Shown one piece after another: positions 1-21,353 of a DNA stretch of 64,000 nt (positions within the stretch are counted from its first letter, which is position 1; each line of letters opens with the position of its first letter). The stretch is taken from contig JAMKCF010000012.1 in the NCBI GenBank assembly GCA_023634235.1, forward strand, positions 16,439,884 through 16,503,883, read 5' to 3'. The notes below the pieces were generated by a model. The model was given only the letters and a program-made list of their open reading frames with translations, was not told the origin of the DNA and did not search any database. This stretch comes from Pisaster brevispinus (lineage: Eukaryota > Echinodermata > Asteroidea > Forcipulatida > Asteriidae). A program made the translations under genes and the position numbers.

Positions 1-249
1 TTTCAGTTTAAAATTGTTTGTGGTATGATTTGTTACGTTGGTTTTGGTTTGATTCGATATGTTTCGCTGTCTTGGTTTTTTGGGGGAAGTATAAATCATG
101 TTAATACCTGCGTATAGAAAACCATAAAACTTTAATCTTTAAAATATATACCACTTTTAAAATGGCTATGACTTGCCTTATAAAATGTTTATTAGAAAAC
201 TTGTAGAGGACTTGCAAAGAGTACTGAGGTTTAATTTCAAACTACGCAC

Positions 250-658
250 CTTGGAACGTGAGTACCCTGCAGTGCGAGCGAACATCCTGCGCATCACTGC
301 ATGTGCTGTCCGGGGTAGACGCACGCCTTGTACAGCCCTCTTCGTCCTGCTCCTCGCACCCACGTACCGCGCAGTCTGGAATCTCCCCCATCTTCTCGGC
401 CGCTTCTCGGGGCAAGACCTGACACCGCCGCTGGCTAAAGCCCCCGTCCAACGGAAGTAATTGCCGGCCGCTCTGCTGTGCTGGAATTCCGACAGCGGCG
501 TCGTACTTCTCGCCGAACCTTTCGGCAACCGCCGCGTCTGACGGGTGAAACACGGGCGGAACTCGATACATGGGATACGGCTGCCCATAATACGTAGGTT
601 TAGAGTCATACGCCCCGTATGGATAATCGTAGGAAGGCCAGAAGGTTGGAGTCCACAT
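250..658 (-). CDS. Candidate first coding exon, unrecognised gene
   Basis: An open frame starts with ATG at 656-658 and runs 136 codons to a plausible donor (AAG|gtgcgt, intron starting at 249). Without splicing it would stop at 242. The stretch is markedly more GC-rich than its surroundings, as expected of a coding or CpG-rich first exon. The N-terminus is rich in Tyr and Pro (MWTPTFWPSYDYPYG), followed by a mixed charged segment with several cysteines. No domain is recognised. If real, the exon ends in phase 1 and the rest of the gene lies beyond the left edge. Another minus-strand frame (178-609) is also open, so the coding frame is not certain. It could also be a CpG island with a chance ORF. 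Confidence 0.42.
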
Positions 659-1330
659 TTTTTAGTTTTTATTTTGGGGGAAATAGAAATAGAACTATTT
701 CATAGTAACAAAACTTCAAGTGAAGAATGGTTGAAGGAGATGAGTTGTCGCTTGACTTGCTAGATCGATACTGATCCGCGACTGAGGAGTTCCCGTCTCC
801 TCCTGAAGACTCGGGATAGCTATTTACCGGAAGAGGGATCATGATAATAATAGTCGATTTTCCCCCTACACCAGAAAACAAGACTTCCTGACGAGTTTCG
901 CCCTGAGAGGGCGGGCTTCACTGCGGGACGTCTTTCAACTCGCGTCAGAGCCCCGTGTCGATGATTGACATCTTGTCAATTATTTTGGTCATTATTATTT
1001 GGTTGTGGGCAATGCTAAGGACTTATTAGCTCGTTGGCCTTTCAACGGTCTCCTTTCATGGAGAGTGACCATGCTGGTTCGGACCCCAGGTACACGCAGG
1101 GTCATAGTATAACTGTCTGTTTGGGCTTATTAGCAGTAAATGCCACTGTTGCAAATAGGGACTATTCAAGGCTTAGATTCGCAGCTCATTTGACAAGTGT
1201 CACTGGCCAGTGAGATATAAAAACTTGTGTCCCTCCATGCTTCGAAACGGTCATTAGAAAATTCATTGCTGGCACCTCACTTTTTGCCTATTTCGCCCGT
1301 GGTTGAAATAGGCGCAGGAAGCCACACTCC
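659..1330. promoter_or_regulatory. Possible CpG-rich 5' flank of the left-edge gene
   Basis: The sequence upstream of the candidate exon stays relatively rich in GC and CpG to about 960 and then becomes AT-rich. A short GC-rich patch recurs near 1290-1340. No TATA box is convincing. The promoter role is inferred only from position and composition. Confidence 0.25.
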
Positions 1331-1425
1331 GGAGGAGGTTTCTAAATAACTAATCAATTTATTGTTTTTAAAACTAATTATTCATTTAACTTGTGAGGTT
1401 AATAATGGTCCAACGCGCGTATGCG

Positions 1426-1433
1426 TGACGTCA
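1426..1433. promoter_or_regulatory. Perfect CRE octamer TGACGTCA
   Basis: The palindrome TGACGTCA is the consensus site of CREB/ATF bZIP factors. It lies about 770 bases upstream of the candidate left-edge exon. A second perfect copy is 290 bases further on. Function is inferred from sequence alone. Confidence 0.35.
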
Positions 1434-1715
1434 CAAACAGTCTCCAGATTGTAGCAAAGACGCATACAATAACTTAATTTTATTTCACTCCACAAAAATA
1501 TACCACTGACCAAAGCATAACTGTCACTTAGTTCTCAATCCGTTTCAATTGCCTTGGCTGCCCCTCCTTCTTCTAATAAGCGAACTAAGAAAGGACAATT
1601 CTTGTCTTCTTCCTAATGACCATCAATTGTCATGTTTGATTACTGCTTCAACCATGTCATCCGCTAATTGGGGAAGACTAGACGAACAGCGCCCTCTTTC
1701 CGACGACAACCTAGG

Positions 1716-1723
1716 TGACGTCA
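1716..1723. promoter_or_regulatory. Second perfect CRE octamer TGACGTCA
   Basis: Same 8-bp palindrome as at 1426. Two perfect copies within 300 bases are uncommon by chance in AT-rich DNA, but no expression evidence is available. Confidence 0.33.
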
Positions 1724-4700
1724 TGGTGCGACATTGTATGATGGTTAGCATCATGGGGTGTGATAAACTTCTCGGTTGCTTCAATTTAAAAACACAGTTA
1801 TCCAGATTCTAGGAAAAAAATAATAAATCAGGGCAACATTAATGGCGGAGAAACAAATGTTATAGTTGACAGAATCGAGTTTGTGGGTTTTGAGGCATTG
1901 CTTGGTGGGATAATCATCAATGTATTATTCAGTTTGCGGTGACACAATGTGTTCTTACATGTATTTACTTTGCTGTGTAGTTTTGTTCGCTTGAAAACTG
2001 TCTTGCGATGTAATTAATCGAGTTTGTTCTTAGACTTAATTGTCTTCATACTGCAAGGCGACGTTTAAGAACCTCGGTGATTCTGTGGTTCTCATGCAAC
2101 CTTCCATCCAAAAAGTTGTTGAATGTAGCCTTTGAGCTATTGACAACTCATTTTACTTATTTACTTGTCGCTCTTTATTTTGGTTTATTTATTTATGTAC
2201 ATACATATACATGCAAGCATTATACATTGCATTATATTGTACACATATTGCTTATTCACAAATGGGTCTCAGCGCCATTTCATTGCTACCATTTGGCTGG
2301 AAAGAAGATACAAAAATAACCATGGAACAAGAAGGGGAAAATTACAAATCGAGGCCCTGTGACTGAAGAGGTTCTATCACTAATAGAATGATAATGTTTT
2401 TGGAGCCTTGTATGATCAGGGCGCTGAACTATAATATATTGATGAGAACTGCTGGGTGTTGTATAAAACAATTAGAGGAAAGGGTAAACTGTTGAGGAGC
2501 CATTTCTACATTTGGTACATAAAAAAAGAGCAATTTAAAGTTGGCGAGTTTGCGGACATGAAGCCGAGCCGTGTCAGGATGTGTCAACGTCTTTTGATTC
2601 TGCAAATCAGACGAGCATCTTTATTCTGGATGCGTTGAAGATGGTTTAAAACAATGTGCATTGGTGATGCAAGCGAGCAACGAATTGCGACAGTCGAGTT
2701 TCGGCAGGCGAGATGATACCAAGGGGCTGAACATTTGTGATGACATCACGTGTGTCGTCATCCAGAATCCTTTCTGATGCGAGCAAAATTTCTCAATAAT
2801 TATTGGTAGTTGAGAGTGCAACACAATCCTCCATCATGGCTGGTCAGTGAGCCGTCCATGTCCATTCTGACAGCCAGATTTCGAACCGATTTGACAGGTT
2901 TAACAACCGTACATACTTATACTTGACGCTACTCGAGACAAACTCGACTCGGTACGTTGTGACCGATGTTTTTTTTCTTCTGATGTTCGAGATTCGTCCT
3001 AGCTATATCCAACCCGAACCTGTGCAGCACGAACAGTCTGGTTGAGTTTTAAGGCCGATGGTGTTGAGGTCGTTTTGGAGCTGAGAAATGTAAGTGCGGT
3101 GCAGACCGTCACCCTGATGTCAAAAGGCTCTTATGGTTGGTTTGTGGGTTCAATTAACCAACTTGTAAGAGTAGCGCTGAGACCCTTATAATTGTGAGAT
3201 GATCCATTGTGAGATGGAAGTCTGTTTTTCGCCATGTTCAGCCTGGATTTGTTTGATGTCATCCATCTTTGGATATCCGTTATTTTAAGAGATTGGAGTG
3301 ATTTGAGACACTCTGCTCGATGTACATACCTAAGTGACATCCGCGTAGATATGGAGCTGCACAATGTGACTGAGCGTTATTTTTTACCAGGGGGTAGAAT
3401 GTACATTTTATCTTTTTGTATTTCAGCATATTTTTTGTACTGTATTTAAATTTTTAACAAATTTATTTATCTATTAAGGAGCATTACAAACTTGAATTGT
3501 GTTGGAAGTTGTGTAATTATGAAAATAGAGGTCGTCTCCCCATTATGCATTCTGTGAGACTCTTTTCACAGAGACTGCCCGAAAAAACTCGCAACTGAGT
3601 CGAGGTAAACCAAATCAAGGAAGCAATACTTTGGTGAAGAGAAGTTATTACAAATTGCAAGCACATTCTTTAATTCCCTAAAATTGGTCACGGACTGGTG
3701 ACGTTCATATCATCGTTTGTTTGGTTTTGTTTTTAGCTCAGTTCTCTCTACATATCCGTCTCTACTCTCCCAGTTCAGAGAGAAAAAAATGTTGTCAAAG
3801 TCTGACCGTGCAATCAACACGGTGAAATATTCAAGTAGGCCTACTCGGAACTGCTCCAAAAAACCCGACCATTTATCGCGATTTAAGCGATCAAAATGGA
3901 ATGACGAGAGAGAAACTGATGAGACGCACAAGTTGAACACAATGCTGGGTGCTCCCTTGTTGGTCACCCGCAAAAAATAATTGGAATTGGAATTCTTTTT
4001 CTTTCTTTTTTATGTACACAACATTTTTCTTTTAACTGTGTTCATTAGTGATGAGCATGAAAGAGAAACTTCCCTCTTTAGAAGACACAATGGTCCGTGT
4101 GAAACTCCCGAGACCAGTCTTTCAACGCGACCCTCAATCCCGATTGTGTCGGGGTCCCTGAGACGTTGGGCCGGGCGCCGGTGAGTTCGGGATGCGAGGG
4201 CTAAAACGGTCGGGGTGCCTGCCGTGTTTCATCCCCGTCAGAATCCCGCTGTTTTGGGGGGCTGAACGGGGGGCATAGGTGTAATTCAACTGGACAGACT
4301 ACCTTCTCTAATTCAATTGTAATCTGGAGCAATTAGTTTGCAAAGGTGAGGTCATAGGTCACTGAGTGATCTGACTCATGATGGACTCTAAACGAGGAAC
4401 ATCTTCTTGATCGCTATTTTGAAGAGAACAAATCAACAAAATTAGGAAGATGCCTTGGGCTATTGATTGACGAGGTTTGAAGCTCTAGACGTTTTGGAAG
4501 TAAAGTGGTGGTTTTTGCTGGTAATGTGACAAGATGCGAGAAATGTTGATGGACGAAGAAACGGTGTCTGACGATGCTTACTGCTCCATCTACCGTCATC
4601 TTTACTCCCTTTTTGTATCTAAACATTATTGATTGTGGTGGCGATTAAAGATTCCGAATAGTACATTTATTATTATTCTTAGATTTAATACAAACACACA

Positions 4701-5290
4701 CACACACACACTTCTGATACAAGGAAGGAACGAATGTTTTGAAACGACGACGTCTGTTTTAAAGAAAGGAACGAATATTCTTAATCGCCTTCGTCTGTTC
4801 TAGTTGCCTATTTTTATTCTTCAAGCTTCCTGAATCGTCCCTCCTCCCTATGAATGGTCCTTCCTGTGGGGTTTGGACATCTCATCTTTAGTTTGATGGC
4901 GAACCATGCATTTTGATTTACATATTTATTTTTGTTAGTGGGGGAGGGGAAGAGAAAAAGAAAGGCGCAAGGGGCGTGAATAATTACATGTAGACTCATT
5001 ACATGGAGTATTTTTCAACGAGTTGTATTCTCTCATAAATATATACATAGCAATTTCTTGAGAAATGTCGTCCAATGTCATTTTAAAATGTCTTAAATAT
5101 CCCAATGATGATTATGGCATGAAGTAAAAGTAGGATATAAGTAAAATATCCAATATGCAGGGAGTTATTTATCCATGGTAAACTTTAAGTGGACTAGTTT
5201 GTGTTAATGAATTCAATAATACATTATAACAAGCAAATCATGTTTGTTAGATACGGCTTGTAACTTAACCTATTTTCCCCGATTCTAAAG
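1724..5290. other. Intergenic, no gene seen
   Basis: AT-rich spacer. The open frames here are short, lack codon structure and have no recognisable protein similarity. A (CA)n microsatellite lies at 4694-4711. Nothing else could be assigned. Confidence 0.6.
4694..4711. repeat. (CA)n microsatellite
   Basis: About nine CA dinucleotides in a row. Confidence 0.85.
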
Positions 5291-5293
5291 CCC

Positions 5294-5436
5294 TTTCGAA
5301 ATCACGGCTTGGACTTGGGCTCCGGCTTAGACTCTGCCTTCCTGTGTTGAAGCTCCGTACCAAAAGCTTACGTCTTTAAACCAACCGACGGAGCCTTAGC
5401 CAGTAGTGAGCCCAAACCGATTCGTGGTTTCGAAAA
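5294..5436. repeat. Foldback MITE-like element
   Basis: The ends are imperfect inverted repeats: TTCGAAATCACGGCTTGG on the left pairs with CCGATTCGTGGTTTCGAA on the right, extended by TTGGGCT/AGCCCAA. The interior has no coding capacity. This fits a short non-autonomous DNA transposon. Confidence 0.5.
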
Positions 5437-5499
5437 AACGCCTAATGCAAATGTATGTGGTTATATGTCTCTACAAATTTGGTCCGGGACTCCCATAGA

Positions 5500-5655
5500 A
5501 TTGTCAAGCATACAAATTTGAGACAGGACTGTGCTTAGCAAACAATATGTTACCAGCCAAACTACCATGCACTGCGTATCACTTGATGGCTCCATGTCAA
5601 TTTGTGCTAAGCGGAGTAATTTGATAAACAAAGTTTTCGGCTGAACTGCTTTATG
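5500..5655 (-). repeat. Diverged copy of the GGGCCCAATTTCAT MITE family
   Basis: Contains the internal words of the family (GCTTAGCA, TTACCAGCCAAACTACCATG) that are clear in the good copy at 52853-53046. The termini are decayed. Confidence 0.4.
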
Positions 5656-7015
5656 CAAGATTATACCCTAACCTACACAGAAGCCACTTGGTGGAATAAC
5701 AATACAGAACGAACTCAAACGGAAGACAACTTAATCAAAATGGGCTTCAGGCACGGTCTGGTTAGTGGTTCATGTTACAAGAAAGAACCTCACAAAAAAG
5801 AAAGAAAAAAATCGACGAAAAATGCAGAGGAAATCCCACACAAATAAATAATCTTGAGCCACAACTGCACAACAGCGATAGCAGCACCGTCACCTGAGGG
5901 TCAATATCTACTATCGACTTCTAGCAAATCAAAGATGCTATTCTCGTTGATGACACCTCCACTTACAATAAGCTGGTCATTTTAAGAATTATACGAAATC
6001 TATACCACTGGGCGGTAACATTACAGAACAATAATAAGAGACATCAGTAGATAACTACTGACATCAAATTTAAAACAATCCACCTCTGATGTTTAACATA
6101 AATTTGATCATTATTGCACAGTTTGATGGGTGGGGATCCCCATTGTTATTATGATGTGCTCACAGCGACTTTTGTTACACAGAATGTTCACCGACAAACA
6201 AATAAAATTGGATTTGGTCTGGAATTCAGCAACGGAATTACTCGTCGCGGTACTTTCTCTGGTGCTACTCAAACTTTTGACTGGCTCCCAGCCAAGTGTC
6301 CTTTTATTTGCACAATCAAAACACCTTTATATTGTGTTCTATTTGTTTGAATCTTTCTGGTAATAAAACCAAGGGAGCCTCAAAAGCAACTACCCGCTGT
6401 AACATGTAGTTCTGAAGCTAAATTTGTAGCGATGGCAGTAAAGAAATGTTCAGATTTAGATGTGGGAGAAAAAACCCACCTTAATCATGTAGGGACTGAA
6501 GCCTCTTTATTGAAGATAAAACTCCATGCCTGTTATATTTTTTTTTTGAAGACCTTTTTGACCATCTTCTGGTGTTTTCGACAAAAAAAAACTGTTCAAG
6601 TAACTCTCTTAATTAACTTTTGTGCTGATTTCAAGAAAAGTTGAAAAATTAATACACTTAACCACAAAACAAAACCCAAATAATACCAAACCCCAAAACA
6701 CTCCCGTATAATTGCTTAATGGTCAAATGAAATACATTAACACTTGAACAACAGAATTTCAGTCTGATTTTGTTTTTGTTATTAAAAAACTAATGAAAAC
6801 AAACTTTACACCTTGATCTATCACACCATCAATTTAAAGTGCCACATTTTTCTTAAACAACAAAGCACCTGAAATCATAACAAAGAGAAATTCAGTCCTA
6901 GCCTCAATGAACCACAGCATTTGTTAACACTCCCTGTAAGATATAACATGTCCTGACCCCCAAACAAATTAAATAAAACATAAATTAAAATAAGTAGAAC
7001 AAAAATGTACCTGGG
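5656..7015. other. Intergenic, no gene seen
   Basis: AT-rich sequence. At 6440-6510 there is a fragment matching the tail of the SINE family seen at 33640 and 16695 (words GATGTGGGAG and CATGTAGGGACTGAA). No credible coding sequence. Confidence 0.55.
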
Positions 7016-7018
7016 GTC

Positions 7019-7156
7019 AATTTTACAAAGATAGTCCTAACTTAGGACTAGTCCTAAGAGTTATTAAAAACATAAGGCTGGTCCTAAGTTAGGACGAGTA
7101 ACTCGTCCTAACTCGAGATAAGACTAGTCTTAACTCTTTGTGAAATCCACCCCTGG
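7019..7156. repeat. Foldback MITE, GGGGTCAATTT type
   Basis: Begins GGGGTCAATTTTACAAAGA and ends TCTTTGTGAAATCCACCCC, an imperfect terminal inverted repeat. The interior is itself palindromic, with alternating blocks of CCTAAG and CTTAGG type. Non-coding. Confidence 0.65.
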
Positions 7157-7344
7157 CTATTTTGTCCATTCATTCTTTGTTTGGCAATGACGTGGGACTT
7201 GGAAAAAAAACCCCCAACTTTACTCATACTGTGATAAATGTATAGTACATGTGTATCTGGCAAATTAACGTCACTTGCTAGAAACTGGCAAAATAAAATT
7301 AGAGTGCAAAACCCTGGGGGGTTGGCAAACTGAATTTCTTTCTA

Positions 7345-7490
7345 ATTGTCAAGTAATAAACCACAAAGGGAAACTGACTGGGCGAAATTTCGAATCATTT
7401 TTGTGTGACATTTTTCCAGTATGTTAATTTGGAGGTCACAGGTTCAAGTCCCGCTCTAGTCAATTTTTCTTTGTTCAACCCAAAACTTTC
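7345..7490 (+). repeat. tRNA-derived SINE, family B fragment
   Basis: Carries a B-box-like TTCAAGTCCCGCTCTAGTC followed by TTTCTTTGTTCAACCC, words shared with copies at 8525, 10080 and 35115. The tRNA head is damaged, so this is a repeat and not a tRNA gene. Confidence 0.55.
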
Positions 7491-7647
7491 TTATTGTATT
7501 AAACTCTGAACTGTCCTGCTTTGGTAATTAAAAAAATCTTTGAAATGTATGAATGCATAATCTACATGATATCATGCTGCAAGTTGAAAAATGTACGTTA
7601 TCAACCACAGCGTAGTACATTGTGTAGAGTGTGCAGTTACATGTATC

Positions 7648-7861
7648 AGAACTGCCAACATACATAGTACGCAACTTGCAATCAGGGAGATTTTGTACCC
7701 CCCCCAAAAAAGACCCAGGGAGATATCTAGAATTACATTCAACATAACGGGAAAAAAGTTTCCATAATCAGGGAGATTTTTCAAGTTTGTTCATCAGAAC
7801 ATGGAAAGATTTGTCTATTTTCAGGGAATTTTCCACAGAATCAGGGAGAGTCGGCAGCTCG
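7648..7861 (-). repeat. MITE, AGAGCTGCCA family
   Basis: Reverse-oriented copy of an element of about 215 bp with ends AGAGCTGCCA/TGGCAGCTCT. Internal words (CAGGGAGATTTT, TCAGGGAGAGT) are the complements of those in the copies at 27017, 36377, 39612 and 49674. Confidence 0.65.
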
Positions 7862-7925
7862 GTAACAGGGATGACTGTGGCTAGATGCAGTCATCATGTA
7901 AAATGTAGGCTAGCATAAATAGAGC

Positions 7926-7931
7926 TTTAAT
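7926..7931 (-). terminator. Possible PI4K2 poly(A) signal ATTAAA
   Basis: ATTAAA on the minus strand, about 215 bases past the PI4K2 stop codon, is the nearest polyadenylation-type hexamer I noticed. No transcript evidence. Confidence 0.3.
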
Positions 7932-8145
7932 AATATAAAACCAAATGAAAAGAAATGAACTAACTGCAGTAGTGTTGTTAGTGCACACATGTAAAACCAT
8001 GTGAATGGTATTGGATGATCAGTTAGTAGGAAGGTTTGAATATTAAAGTGAGACAGTAAGCCGTCATTTCAATTATTAATGAAAGACAGATCCTGGGTCG
8101 ATTCCTGAATGTTTCTAGCGTCTGGCGTCGTGGGTGATGTCGTCA

Positions 8146-18798
<10,653 letters not shown>

Positions 18799-18814
18799 CG
18801 GGGTGCATTGATCA
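18799..18814 (-). other. PI4K2A: PI4K2 5' UTR segment of exon 1
   Basis: Sixteen bases between a good acceptor and the start codon. Inferred from the splice-site pattern only. Confidence 0.45.
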
Positions 18815-19632
18815 CTGGATAAGAATTTGAAAGTGATATTTCATGATCAGTATTTGTATTTTGCAAGTAATTAACTATTTACATAGAATGATGAATAACC
18901 ATTGGCTTTGGTTTGGATGCAAGAAACATACTATGAACGTCGTTTAACATCTGCCTCCAAAGAAATGGTATAATCTGTTAAAATAATCCTTGAAATTTAA
19001 GGATATATTCATTAACGATTTTTTAAGCAAATAAAGTACATTAAGTAGTGATGCACATTGTAGCATGCATTATTACGGTTTATCCAGGTAGCAAGAATTT
19101 TGATTTTTTTTTTTTTAAAGGACATGGACACCCGCAAACTCAGTCATAGTCTTACTGTTTGGCTTCAAAATACAGACTTTAATTTCATTAATAAGTTGTG
19201 AACATTTCGGTTTTTAAATTTCATGACATGTCCAACAAAGCACGAGTCTATTTTATGCCAAAAGTTGTATACCTGAAAATAAAAGGCGAAAGTCAACTGA
19301 CTACAACTTTACAAGTTACAACATGGCCTTAATAAACAATGTCTGCTGATAATGGCCGATAAATAGTTGCAATGCAAGCTAGAGTTGCAAGCCTAGTTAA
19401 GGAATACGAGTATGGCTATTTCCTTATTTACAAAGACGACTGTTGTCCATCCAAACCAAGTAGGCCATTTTTAATGTTATGAATGACTGTAGTGTTGGCC
19501 AGTGTGAATGAGTGCGTATGAATGAGCCATGACCAGTGACCAGTGTCACTGTCAGTGTAAATAATGGCTGACTGTGTCATTTAGTACGTGTCAAGTTGTC
19601 AACTTATTAAATATTGTTTATTTCCCACTTAC

Positions 19633-19760
19633 CTTTTTTAATGCGAAAAAGCCGATTCCAATAATATATGCCGACAGACAGACAGGTGGTAACACTTTGT
19701 AGAGTGCAGTGTTACTGACTGAGTGTTGGAATTCTGTTAACACTTTGATCAGAAGTATGG
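19633..19760 (-). other. PI4K2A: Possible non-coding 5' exon of PI4K2
   Basis: A strong donor (AAAAAAG|gtaagtggg) on the minus strand places an exon end at 19633, about 820 bases upstream of the coding exon. The 5' limit given is arbitrary. Alternative: a chance donor. Confidence 0.35.
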
Positions 19761-21216
19761 TTGATTTAATTATAAAAATTAGTAATGATTATTTCAGGTT
19801 TTTGTTTTTTGTGTTCAATAAATAAAATTGTATGAAGAAAAAAATGCAGGCAGGACTGTCAAAAACAGGGGGGAAAAGGACACAACACAACTTCACAAGC
19901 AATCTTCGACGTGTACTTTTACCCTAACCGTCGAATGATCGATTTACAACAAGTTAAGATACATTTGACACTTCATCAGCAATCATCGTCTGCAGCAACA
20001 CCTAGCATGCAATCGGAAAACTAGACAGTGAGTAAACCTTCGGTACGTCAGGCAGCAGGGAGAGAAGGAAAATCGACAGCAGTCCGCCCCGTGATGATGA
20101 TGTTTTTTCTTTAGACTGGTACTCAAAAGGTGGTATCTACTGAACGTATGTAGAATTACTGTGTGAAGTCTTAGTTAGTGACAGTAAAACGCTGCAAGCT
20201 TTTGTATGCCAAATGGTGGCGCTATTTGAGGTAACCTTTGAATAAATTCTTTAAATATTTTTTCCCTAAAAATTAATATTGATTTCGGATGGGAGAAGTG
20301 GAGAAAAGGACTCCTCGTTACAAATAAGAGTAGAGTGCTTGTGATATGGAGTATGGGTGGCAAATAACAGAGTTGATTTTTTTTCATGCGCTTTTAACCC
20401 CATAATTTTTAGTTCATCTTGCAACTTGTTGTGATGACCATGCATCCCATGCCATCACGGAGTAATCACCCCGGTCGGGGGAGGTTCCCCCACCCCCAAG
20501 GGCTCGACAACGAGCCGTCACGTTACTATAATATTTTTTTGTTTTTTTGTTACCACAACCATTTATTTCTTCATTATCATTATTATAAAAAAGAGGGTGT
20601 GATTAATTAATAAAGTTAGGCATGTTCCCCCAAACGGGGCCTTATGTCACGGAAGAACCTCCTCCTGCAGCAAAAAAAAAAAAAAAAAAAAAATCAAACA
20701 AATCAATTTAAAGAGACAACAATAAAGTACCGGGTAGGCTATTTTTATTGACGCATCACAAGTAAATGATTGTAGCTTAGTGATCCAAGGAATTGGCTTT
20801 TCCCAAACGAAATCGAGCCTACCCCTTCGGCCTTCCCGATCCCTGAGATAGATGATTTATTATGATTTTGGATCTTGGACGAACAACTTCCAATCGTACC
20901 CAAACGGCTGATGTTAGCCGGGGCCCGCAGACATGGATGAAACTTTGTGGTCGTCTGCTGCTTCTCAGTCGAATGGTGTTGGTCTTCAAGCCTGATGGTG
21001 GATGCAAGTTGTTTTTTACGATATTTCGAGCGGCAGACGTCAAATTTCTGCGTCGATTATGAACCTGTGAACCATGGAGCTCTATCACTTATCAGTTTGC
21101 TCATGTGCATGTGATCTGATGTTCGGGGACTCTGTGGTTGAAACGGAAATCACCCCACACCCACTTTATTTTAAGTTTTCTAGCGTCACTAGAGGGCGCC
21201 ATACTTTATTGCCATC
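19761..21216. promoter_or_regulatory. Divergent PI4K2/EXOC6 intergenic interval
   Basis: The two genes point away from each other across this stretch. GC and CpG rise near 20450-20520 and 20870-21000. Poly-A runs lie at 20670-20690. Shared promoter use is an inference from layout; no TATA box is clear next to either gene. Confidence 0.4.
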
Positions 21217-21353
21217 ATGGTGGATCACTGGCGAAAAGTTTCTTTGGCAATCTCTTTTACTGGGTCGTTGAAGGAAGAGGCCGCCGAAAGTCAGGCTGAA
21301 AACCTTGTACAGGAAATAGAGACATCCGAGGAACCAGTTGCTCCTACTTTAAG
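21217..21353 (+). CDS. EXOC6: EXOC6 alternative first exon 1a (46 aa)
   Basis: ATG in a good context (gccatcATGG). Encodes MVDHWRKVSLAISFTG and ends AENLVQEIETSEEPVAPTLR, with donor gtattt and phase 2, so it joins exon 2 in frame as R-AIQDGKD. The end resembles the short-form N-terminus of vertebrate EXOC6 (pattern EN-hydrophobic-xEI...PV.xTLR). Confidence 0.82.

Noticed and set aside
178..609. Alternative 143-codon minus-strand frame over the left-edge exon
   Set aside because: Arg-rich and extending into AT-rich sequence; the 658-start frame has the better composition and a donor site, though the choice is not certain.
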